Part shown: piece by piece, positions 7,172-13,501 of the stretch
Position numbering within the stretch: position 1 is the stretch's first letter
How the letters are laid out: each line of letters starts with the position of its first letter
Origin: Prosthecobacter debontii
GTDB taxonomy: Bacteria > Verrucomicrobiota > Verrucomicrobiia > Verrucomicrobiales > Akkermansiaceae
Direction: 5' to 3'
Assembly (NCBI GenBank): GCA_945883455.1
Contig: CAMCXJ010000002.1
Location: 1 to 35,765, forward strand
Length of the DNA: 35,765 nucleotides
The notes under the pieces: generated by a model
The model's input: the letters and a program-made list of their open reading frames with translations, nothing else
Database searches by the model: none
Told to the model about the DNA's origin: nothing
Translations under genes and position numbers: made by a program

Positions 7172-8020
7172 ATGAGCCAACCTTTCCAGAAAATCGGCAT
7201 CCTCGGCGGCGGCCTGCTCGGCGGTTCCACGGCGCTCGCGTTGCGGGAAAAAGCCGATGTCCGGCTGTGGATTCGGAGACCCGAAGCGGTGCAATCCGCG
7301 CAACTCTCCGGCTTGGATTTTGCCACCGGTGAGCTCGCGGACGCCGTTGCCGAAACCAATCTCATCATCCTCGCCGTGCCCGTCGGGGCGATGCCCGCTC
7401 TGCTCTCCGCAGCGATGGCAGCGGGTTTACCGAAGGATTGCCTCGTCACCGATGTGGGCTCCGTGAAGGTCGCACCGCACCGCGATCTCGCGCCCGTTCT
7501 CGCACATAGCGGCAACCCTTTCATCGGCAGCCACCCGATGGCCGGCTCCGAACGCAACGGCCTCGCCGCCGCCCGCTCCGACCTTTTCCAAAACGCCGCC
7601 TGCCTGCTCACCAATGACTCTAGCACGTCATCGGATCTTTGCGTGGCGCTCGAGGATTTCTGGAAATTTCTCGGTTGCCGCACGAAATGGCTCGGCGCGT
7701 CGGAGCATGACCGGCTGGTCGCCCGCATCAGCCACCTGCCGCATGTCACCGCCGCCGCGACGGCTTTTGGAGCACTCTCCGCCAACACCGCTTCGGGAAT
7801 CCTTTCCGGCGGCGGTCTGCGCGACACCACCCGCGTGGCCGGGGGAAATCCCGAGATGTGGGCCGAGATCCTGCTGGAGAACCGGGGTGAAGTCGCCCGC
7901 TCCGTCCGCGAAACCATCGCCAAGCTCGATGAATTTCTTGTTGCCCTCGATGGGGCGAACCAAGAAGAACTCCGCCACCTGCTCACCGAAGCAAAAGCGC
8001 TACGCGACACCTTGCCATAG
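7172..8020 (+). CDS. tyrA: Prephenate/arogenate dehydrogenase
   Basis: Catalyses oxidative decarboxylation of prephenate or arogenate in tyrosine synthesis, 282 residues. The N-terminal NAD(P)-binding fold shows KIGILGGGLLGGSTAL (7-22). ILAVPVGAMP follows, then TDVGSVK and the family signature SHPMAGSERNG (from 120). The C-terminal helical domain includes HDRLVARISHLPHV and a GGGLRDTTRVAGGNPEMW stretch. Start ATG 7172 fits the family N-terminus; the upstream TTG at 7154 lies inside the terminator hairpin. No ribosome binding site is possible at this start because the hairpin T-tract abuts it, so the mRNA may be leaderless or come from weak read-through. aroA follows 13 bp downstream. Confidence 0.92.
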   Translation: MSQPFQKIGILGGGLLGGSTALALREKADVRLWIRRPEAVQSAQLSGLDFATGELADAVAETNLIILAVPVGAMPALLSAAMAAGLPKDCLVTDVGSVKVAPHRDLAPVLAHSGNPFIGSHPMAGSERNGLAAARSDLFQNAACLLTNDSSTSSDLCVALEDFWKFLGCRTKWLGASEHDRLVARISHLPHVTAAATAFGALSANTASGILSGGGLRDTTRVAGGNPEMWAEILLENRGEVARSVRETIAKLDEFLVALDGANQEELRHLLTEAKALRDTLP

Positions 8021-8033
8021 AATTTTCCCACCC

Positions 8034-9383
8034 ATGTCCACCCTCCGCGTCACAGCCATCTCCTCCCTCCATGCCGAATTCAGCGTGCCGGGCGACAAGA
8101 GCATCTCCCACCGCGCGGCCATCCTCGGCGGCTTGTCGAACGGGGTCTGCGAAATTTCCAATTTCCTGCCCAGCGAGGATTGCGTGAACACCCTCAAGGC
8201 GATGCGCTCGCTCGGCGCAAGCTTCGATGTCCTTGAGGAAATAGATGGCTACGGCCCTACAAAACTCCGCATCCACGGGCGCTCGATGAAACTAACCGCC
8301 CCGGTAGCGCCCATCGACTGCGGCAACTCCGGCACCGGCATGAGGCTCCTCGCGGGCCTGCTGGCCGGCCAACCCTTCACCTCCGAGCTGTTCGGCGACG
8401 CCTCGCTTTCCTCCCGCCCGATGGGTCGCATCACCATTCCGCTTGCGGAAATGGGCGCGAACCTGGAGACGCTCGGCGAGAAGCCGGGCTGCGCGCCTTT
8501 GCGCATCCACGGCGGCAAGCTGAACCCCATCACCTACGAAATGCCGGTCGCCTCCGCCCAGGTGAAAAGCGCGGTGCTGCTGGCCGGGCTTTTTGCCGAA
8601 GGCACCACCACCGTGATCCAGCCCGCCGCCACCCGCGACCATACCGAGCGCATGTTCGCAGGCTTCCGGATTTCCTGCCGCACCCACGGCAACACCATCT
8701 CCATGCCCGGCGGACAGATGCCGGAGTCCTGCGATTTCACCGTCCCCGGCGATATCTCCTCCGCCGCCTTCTGGCTCGTCGCCGCCGCCGCGATGGACGG
8801 CTCCCGCCTGCTCATCAAGGACGTTGGCCTCAACCCCACCCGCACCGCCATCCTCAAAGTGCTCTCCCGCATGGGCGCTCACATGACGGAAATCCTCCAC
8901 AACACCGAGGGCGAACCGATCGGCAACGTCGAGATCCACGGCGCGCCGCTGAAAGGTACAACCCTGCTACCCGAGGAAATCCCCAACCTCATCGATGAGA
9001 TCCCCGTCATCGCCGTCGCCGCCGCGCTGGCCGAGGGCGACACCCACATCCGCAACGCCCGCGAACTGCGCGTGAAGGAAACCGACCGCATCACCACGAC
9101 CGTCGAGAACCTGCGTAAAATGGGAGCCGATGTGGAGGAGTTCGAGGACGGCATGACGATCCACGGCGGGCAGCCGCTCAAGGGCGCCGAGATCGACTCG
9201 CACGGCGATCACCGCATCGCCATGGCCTTCGCCATCGCCGGGCTTTTCGCCGAGGGCGAGACCGTCATCCACCACACCGACTGCATCAATACCTCCTACC
9301 CCGGCTTCGCCCACCACCTAGCAGCCGTTCTCCGCGAAAGCCGCGACACTGCGGATTTCATCCTGCCCACCGTGATCCCATGA
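8034..9383 (+). CDS. aroA: 3-phosphoshikimate 1-carboxyvinyltransferase (EPSP synthase)
   Basis: Transfers the enolpyruvyl group of PEP to shikimate-3-phosphate in the shikimate pathway, 449 residues. Visible signatures are PGDKSISHR (19-27), GNSGTGMRLLAG (97-108), SLSSRPMGR, RDHTERM, and RELRVKETDR with KETDR at 348-352, then GDHRIAMAFAIAG near the C-terminus. All residues normally needed for PEP and shikimate-phosphate binding appear present by eye. ATG 8034 is chosen because it begins right before the conserved first beta-strand. The gene overlaps cmk by 4 bp (ATGA, 9380-9383), so tyrA, aroA and cmk are most likely one operon. Confidence 0.96.
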   Translation: MSTLRVTAISSLHAEFSVPGDKSISHRAAILGGLSNGVCEISNFLPSEDCVNTLKAMRSLGASFDVLEEIDGYGPTKLRIHGRSMKLTAPVAPIDCGNSGTGMRLLAGLLAGQPFTSELFGDASLSSRPMGRITIPLAEMGANLETLGEKPGCAPLRIHGGKLNPITYEMPVASAQVKSAVLLAGLFAEGTTTVIQPAATRDHTERMFAGFRISCRTHGNTISMPGGQMPESCDFTVPGDISSAAFWLVAAAAMDGSRLLIKDVGLNPTRTAILKVLSRMGAHMTEILHNTEGEPIGNVEIHGAPLKGTTLLPEEIPNLIDEIPVIAVAAALAEGDTHIRNARELRVKETDRITTTVENLRKMGADVEEFEDGMTIHGGQPLKGAEIDSHGDHRIAMAFAIAGLFAEGETVIHHTDCINTSYPGFAHHLAAVLRESRDTADFILPTVIP

Positions 9384-10663
9384 CCTATCACGCCATCGCC
9401 ATCGACGGCCCTGCGGCCTCCGGGAAAAGCACGCTCGCCCGCGCCCTCGCCGAACGCCTCGGCCTCGTCATGGTGAACTCCGGCGCAATGTACCGCGCCG
9501 TCACATGGAAAATCCTCCGTGAGGAAATCGACCCCGCCGACACGGCCGCTGTCATCCGCCTGCTCGATGGAATGGACATCCACTGCGGCCATGAAGGTAG
9601 CATCTCCACGATCCGCATCGACGGCACCGATCCCACCCCTTTCCTCCGCGAGCCGGAGATCAACGCGAACGTCTCCACCGTCTCGGCCATCCCGCAGGTG
9701 CGCGAAAGGCTCGTCGCCCTTCAGCGCGATTACCTGAAGCGCACCCACGTCGTCATGGAAGGCCGCGATATCGGCTCTGTCGTTTTCCCCGACACCCCTT
9801 TCAAGATCTACATCGATGCGGATCCCTCCGTCCGCGACGAACGCCGCTCCGTCGAGGGCGAGATCGATTCCGTCTCCCAGCGCGACGCCGCCGACAGCTC
9901 GCGCAAGACCGCTCCGCTGATGGTCGCGGACGGCGCCACAAAACTCGACACCTCCGCGCTCACGATCAGCGGAGTGGTTGACGCGGCCATCGGTATCCTA
10001 GGCAAGCAAGGTTTCCCCCTTCCACAGCACTTACCCGCAGAGGAACCGCCCACTCCCATGCGCTGGATTTACTGGCTCGGCTGGATGTCCTTCGGCGCCG
10101 CCTACCGCACCCTCTTCGGCCTGCGCGTCATCGGAAATGAAAACCTGATCAAGGCCGGCCCGGTGCTCATCGCCTCCAACCACCAAAGCTTTCTCGACCC
10201 GCCACTCATCGGGAACCTCTACCAGACCGAGATGGTTTACTTCGCCCGCAAGACCCTCTTCAAAGGCTTCGGAAAATGGCTCTACCCGCAGTGGAACGCC
10301 ATCCCCATCGACCAGGACAAGCCCGACACGAGCTCCATGAAAGCGGCGATCCGCAAACTCAAGGAAGGCTGGCGCGTCCTCGTTTTCCCGGAAGGCCAGC
10401 GCACCCTCGACGGCAGCATCAACGAGGCCGCTCCCGGCATCGGCATGATCGCCGCCAAGGCCGGCGTGCCCATCCAGCCCGTCCGCATCTTCGGCGCCGA
10501 CAAGGCTTTACCGCGTGGCTCCGGAAAAATCTCCTTCGCCCGCATCACCGTAAAAGTCGGCCCCCCCATCCTGCTCACGCCGGAGGAATTCAAGGCCTAC
10601 TCCCACAAGGAAGGCTATCTGGCTCTCACCGAGCGGATTATGGATGGGATCAAGGCCCTTTGA
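9380..10663 (+). CDS. cmk: Cytidylate kinase fused to 1-acylglycerol-3-phosphate acyltransferase
   Basis: A bifunctional protein of 427 residues. Residues 1-~215 are cytidylate kinase (CMP/dCMP phosphorylation): P-loop GPAASGKST (10-18), NSGAMYRAVTW, GRDIGSVVFP (from 128), and the QRDAADSSRKTAPL region. Residues ~225-427 are a PlsC-type acyltransferase that makes phosphatidic acid: NHQSFLD (267-273, HX4D catalytic block), FPEGQR (336-341), and VPIQPVRIFG. The kinase segment just before QRDAADSS appears about a dozen residues shorter than usual in the LID region. The linker is Pro-rich (LPAEEPPTPMRW). Cmk-PlsC neighbours and fusions are known in several bacterial groups. Confidence 0.92.
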   Translation: MTYHAIAIDGPAASGKSTLARALAERLGLVMVNSGAMYRAVTWKILREEIDPADTAAVIRLLDGMDIHCGHEGSISTIRIDGTDPTPFLREPEINANVSTVSAIPQVRERLVALQRDYLKRTHVVMEGRDIGSVVFPDTPFKIYIDADPSVRDERRSVEGEIDSVSQRDAADSSRKTAPLMVADGATKLDTSALTISGVVDAAIGILGKQGFPLPQHLPAEEPPTPMRWIYWLGWMSFGAAYRTLFGLRVIGNENLIKAGPVLIASNHQSFLDPPLIGNLYQTEMVYFARKTLFKGFGKWLYPQWNAIPIDQDKPDTSSMKAAIRKLKEGWRVLVFPEGQRTLDGSINEAAPGIGMIAAKAGVPIQPVRIFGADKALPRGSGKISFARITVKVGPPILLTPEEFKAYSHKEGYLALTERIMDGIKAL

Positions 10664-10730
10664 ATTTTACGACCTTTCGTTGTGGCTGATTCCTCTTGGC
10701 AGACCCGCCTCGGTGGGAAAGCTTTGTGAC

Positions 10731-11519
10731 ATGTCAGCGACAACATATCTCAAGGAACTTTTCGACCTCACAGGGAAAACGGCGGTGGTGATCGGCGGCA
10801 CGGGCGAACTCTGCGGCACGATGGCCGTCGGCCTTGCGCGGGCGGGAGCCGAAGTGGTGCTCGGCGGGCGCATACCGGAAAAAGCGGAGAAGCGGCTCGC
10901 GGAAATCGAAGGCTACGGCGGGAAGGGTTACTTCGTTCCTGTCGATGTCACCTCGCGGCAGTCCCTCCATGACATGCTTGAGAAGGTTTTGGAAAAATCC
11001 GGCGGCGTGGACATCCTCATCAACGGCGCAGGCACCAACTCGCCCACGCCTTTCCTGGAGATCACGGAGGAGGAATACTCACGGATCATCGACACGAACC
11101 TCGCTTCCATCTTCCGCGCCTGCCAGGTTTTCGGGCAATATTTCGTCGATGACATGCGTCCCGCGTCCATCATCAACCTCGGCTCCATCTCCGGACTGAA
11201 CCCGCTTTCGCGCGTATTCACCTACTCCGCCTCGAAGGCCGCCGTGCACAACCTCACCCGCAACCTCGCCCGCGAGTGGGCGGATAAGGACATCCGCGTG
11301 AACACTCTCGTCCCCGGCTTTTTCCCCGCCGAGCAAAACCGCAAGGTGCTCGACGAGTCCCGCGTGCTCGACATCCTCCGCCACACCCCCGCCTCCCGTT
11401 TCGGCAACGCCGAGGAACTCATCGGAGCCACCCTCCTTCTCGCCTCCGCCAAGGCCGGCTCCTTCATCACCGGCATGGAAATGATCGTCGACGGTGGATT
11501 CCAGGCGATGAGTATCTGA
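10731..11519 (+). CDS. Short-chain dehydrogenase/reductase (sugar-acid type)
   Basis: An NAD(P)-dependent oxidoreductase of 262 residues. The nucleotide-binding motif is IGGTGELCG (21-29), a variant of TGxxxGxG. NGAG replaces the common NNAG. The catalytic Ser is at 152 in GSISG, and the active-site pair is Tyr165/Lys169 in YSASK. The C-terminal VNTLVPGFFPAEQNR and FITGMEMIVDGG are typical of classical SDRs. The overall pattern (FDLTGKTAVVIGG) resembles gluconate 5-dehydrogenase/mannonate oxidoreductase-type SDRs, but substrate cannot be fixed. It ends 5 bp before trmD, so the two genes are probably co-transcribed. ATG 10731 is chosen over open sequence upstream because it matches the family N-terminus. 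Confidence 0.85.
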   Translation: MSATTYLKELFDLTGKTAVVIGGTGELCGTMAVGLARAGAEVVLGGRIPEKAEKRLAEIEGYGGKGYFVPVDVTSRQSLHDMLEKVLEKSGGVDILINGAGTNSPTPFLEITEEEYSRIIDTNLASIFRACQVFGQYFVDDMRPASIINLGSISGLNPLSRVFTYSASKAAVHNLTRNLAREWADKDIRVNTLVPGFFPAEQNRKVLDESRVLDILRHTPASRFGNAEELIGATLLLASAKAGSFITGMEMIVDGGFQAMSI

Positions 11520-11524
11520 GACCC

Positions 11525-12202
11525 GTGCGCATCGACATCCTCACTCTTTTCCCCGAGATCGCGCTGGCACCCCTCAGCGACTCGATCATCCAGCGTGCGC
11601 GGGGCGCGGGGTTGGTTGATGTGCGCGGGCACAACCTGCGCGATTGGTCGGAGGATAAGCACCACCGCGTGGATGACTCGCCCTGCGGCGGCGGGCCGGG
11701 GATGGTCTTGCAGCCCGGGCCCTTACACGCCGCGATCACGGCGCTGAAAAAGCACGACACCCGCGTGATTTTGATGACACCGCAGGGCGCACCGCTGAAA
11801 CAGGCCCGCGTCCGCGAGCTTTCCGCCGAAACGCATCTCCTCATCGTCTGCGGCCATTACGAGGGCATCGACCACCGCATCGTCGAGACGCTCATCGACG
11901 AGGAAATCTCCATCGGTGATTACGTGCTGACCAACGGAGCCCTCGCCGCCGCCGTACTTTGCGATGCGGTTATTCGCCTCCTGCCCGGCGCGCTCGGCGA
12001 TTCGCAATCCGCTGTCGAGGAATCCTTCTCCGATCCCAATCTGTTAGAAGCGCCGTGCTACACGCGACCCATCGATTTCGTGGGCATGAAAGTCCCGGAG
12101 GTTTTGCTTTCCGGAAATCACGCGAAAATTGCGGTATGGCGAGGGGAAAAAGCGATCGAACGCACCCGCGAAAATCGACCGGATCTTGTAGAAAATACCT
12201 GA
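11525..12202 (+). CDS. trmD: tRNA (guanine-N1-)-methyltransferase TrmD
   Basis: Methylates G37 of tRNAs with a G36, preventing frameshifting, 225 residues. It begins MRIDILTLFPE and starts with GTG at 11525. The trefoil-knot SAM site is visible: GGGPGMVLQP, then VCGHYEGIDHR, then SIGDYVLTNGALAAAVLCDAV with the conserved GDYVL. The C-terminus has PCYTRPIDFVGMKVPEVLLSGNH, matching the family PxYTRP..F.G..VP.VLLSGNH. The usual rpsP-rimM-rplS neighbours are absent; it follows an SDR gene instead. TNG replaces the more common SGG/TGG in the knot loop. Confidence 0.95.
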   Translation: MRIDILTLFPEIALAPLSDSIIQRARGAGLVDVRGHNLRDWSEDKHHRVDDSPCGGGPGMVLQPGPLHAAITALKKHDTRVILMTPQGAPLKQARVRELSAETHLLIVCGHYEGIDHRIVETLIDEEISIGDYVLTNGALAAAVLCDAVIRLLPGALGDSQSAVEESFSDPNLLEAPCYTRPIDFVGMKVPEVLLSGNHAKIAVWRGEKAIERTRENRPDLVENT

Positions 12203-12212
12203 CGTTGCCTGC

Positions 12213-12228
12213 CGCAAGCGATCTTGCG
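12213..12228. terminator. Short hairpin between convergent trmD and vapC
   Basis: CGCAAG (12213-12218) pairs with CTTGCG (12223-12228) around a CGAT loop. It sits in the 27-bp gap between convergent genes. No T-run follows on either strand, so terminator function is uncertain. Confidence 0.3.
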
Positions 12229-12229
12229 A

Positions 12230-12631
12230 TCACTCCGCCCAGTTCTCCAGTGTCAGCTCCGGAACGCGCTCAAACTCCGAGGTGTTGTTCGTAGCCAGCG
12301 GGAGGCTCAGTGCGAGAGCCTGCGCCGCGATCAGGCAGTCGAGTTCGCCGATCATCGTGCCGAGCGAACGCAGCTGTGCTTTAATTCGTCCGTAGTGTTC
12401 CGCCGCTTCGCCTGTGAAAGGCACGATCTCAAGCGGTGCGAGAAAGCGGAAAAGGGCGCTGCGGTTGCGCTCGATCTGGCTGCTTTTGGAAACACCGAAC
12501 TGGAGTTCCGCCAGCGTGATCGCCGTCACCCCGATCTCTCCCGGCTTGTATTGTCCGAACCGCTCGACCACACTCGCCGGACGGTGTTTCATCACGTAGA
12601 TGCAGATATTCGTATCGAGCAGGATCCTCAT
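12230..12631 (-). CDS. vapC: PIN-domain ribonuclease toxin VapC
   Basis: A type II toxin that cleaves RNA, 133 residues. The PIN-domain acidic residues are in place: Asp6 in ILLDTN, Glu42 in TLAELQFG, Asp98 in GELDCLIAAQ, and the ATNNTSEF motif near 113-120. Length and the I-V-x-D-T-N start fit VapC. It starts 17 bp after the vapB stop, the normal order. The toxin seems intact, so the antitoxin must be functional in this host. Confidence 0.93.
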   Translation of the reverse strand: MRILLDTNICIYVMKHRPASVVERFGQYKPGEIGVTAITLAELQFGVSKSSQIERNRSALFRFLAPLEIVPFTGEAAEHYGRIKAQLRSLGTMIGELDCLIAAQALALSLPLATNNTSEFERVPELTLENWAE

Positions 12632-12648
12632 GCTTCCATCCGAAAATA

Positions 12649-12873
12649 TCAGAGACCTTCCCGTTCCTTTTGCTCCCCCTGCTCACGATGCATCATGAAA
12701 TCAGGGGAAAAGTCCGCCGCCGCCTCAAAAAACGAATCCCAGCTATCCGTGATGGGACTGAGCACCACCGAATCGCCGATTTTCCGGATCGAAACGGCCG
12801 TCCCTTCAAACCGAAATTGCTTCGGCAGCCGCACCGCCTGGCTCTGTCCGTTTTTAAAAAGCTTCGCTTGCAC
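12649..12873 (-). CDS. vapB: Antitoxin VapB (AbrB/SpoVT-like)
   Basis: Neutralises VapC and represses the operon. With GTG 12873 as start the protein has 74 residues, beginning MQAKLFKNGQSQAVRLPKQF, which is the normal VapB N-terminus with its swapped-hairpin DNA-binding fold. The C-terminal part (FSPDFMMHREQGEQKEREGL) is the toxin-binding tail. An upstream in-frame ATG at 12921 would add 16 residues (90 in total), but a good promoter lies inside that extension, so the GTG start is preferred. Stop at 12649-12651. Confidence 0.82.
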   Translation of the reverse strand: MQAKLFKNGQSQAVRLPKQFRFEGTAVSIRKIGDSVVLSPITDSWDSFFEAAADFSPDFMMHREQGEQKEREGL

Positions 12874-12881
12874 ACCGAAAG

Positions 12882-12908
12882 TAGATACTTTTAAGTGTAT
12901 CCTGTCAA
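12882..12908 (-). promoter_or_regulatory. vapBC promoter with overlapping partial palindrome
   Basis: On the minus strand TTGACA (12908-12903) is followed after 15 bp by TATCTA (12887-12882). An imperfect palindrome (GATACACTTAAAAGTATC, 12901-12884) covers the spacer and -10, which is where a VapBC operator is expected. The predicted start site near 12875 is almost at the GTG 12873, implying a leaderless mRNA. Confidence 0.5.
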
Positions 12909-12976
12909 TCTTTGGTTTCATATTTGGATTGTCACGCAATGGGCAGTAAACTGCCAAAACCTGACCGCCACACGAA

Positions 12977-13467
12977 ATGAAACCCACCCTTCTCCTCCTT
13001 ATTCTCGCCGCAACCTCCCACGCGAAGACCTTGAAAATCGTGGCCGGCCCGTACGACCGCGCCAACACGGTCGTGACCGTTCCCGCGCCCGATGATGTGC
13101 CGGAAAACCCCGGCCTCAAATCGGCGGACGGGAAAATCCTTCCGCTTCAGCTTTCGGACAAAGGCACGGCGACCTCAGGGCGATCAAACTAGGGAAAAGC
13201 CAAGCCCGTTTTCCCGTTAACCCGAAAACCGAAAAGGGAAATTTAACCACGGATGTCACGGAGGGGCACGGATGAAGAAAGAGTTATGGAAACATTTTCA
13301 AACCTGTACGGTTTATCCTTAAATCCGTGAAAATCCGGTGCCACCTGTCCGTCGTAGCCTTGGCGAACTTCTCTTCCTTGGCGGTTCAAAAATCTTCATT
13401 CCCGATTATGCCACGACTTCTCCCTAGCTTGGTCGCCCTGACGGCGACCTTCATTTTGCCAGATTGA
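12977..13467 (+). pseudogene. Remnant of an exported DUF6807 (PmoA-like) protein gene, interrupted by a MITE-like element
   Basis: A coding start with signal peptide (MKPTLLLLILAATSHA) continues KTLKIVAGPYDRANTVVTVPAP and ILPLQLSDKGTAT, then enters the element and stops at TAG 13190. If the 267-bp element and one copy of its 8-bp duplication are removed, the frame continues GTATFILPD and then meets TGA 13465-13467. That continuation resembles the N-terminal beta-region of DUF6807/PmoA-family exported proteins. The rest of the gene (normally over 250 residues) is missing, so decay happened by truncation as well as insertion. Family call is by memory of the pattern and is moderate; the interruption itself is read directly. 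Confidence 0.6.
13175..13441. mobile_element. MITE-like 267-bp element with terminal inverted repeats and 8-bp target duplication
   Basis: The ends form 25-bp inverted repeats (13175-13199 and 13417-13441; 22 of 25 match). They begin TCAGGGCGA and include CTAGGGA. The element is flanked by an exact 8-bp direct repeat CGGCGACC (13167-13174 and 13442-13449). It has no credible coding region. The interior holds CACGGAT units (13248-13254, 13267-13273) and an inverted ATCCGTG (13323-13329), suggesting a fold-back. These are hallmarks of a non-autonomous transposable element. No transposase is in the window. Confidence 0.85.
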
Positions 13468-13501
13468 CTTGCTCCCTGTTCCCTGCTTCAAAAGCCGCCC
13501 C

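Noticed and set aside
13464..13492. TTGACT / TTCAAA as thrS promoter
   Set aside because: 17-bp spacing is right but the -10 is poor and it would give a leaderless message starting 3 bp before ATG; not strong enough to list as a feature.
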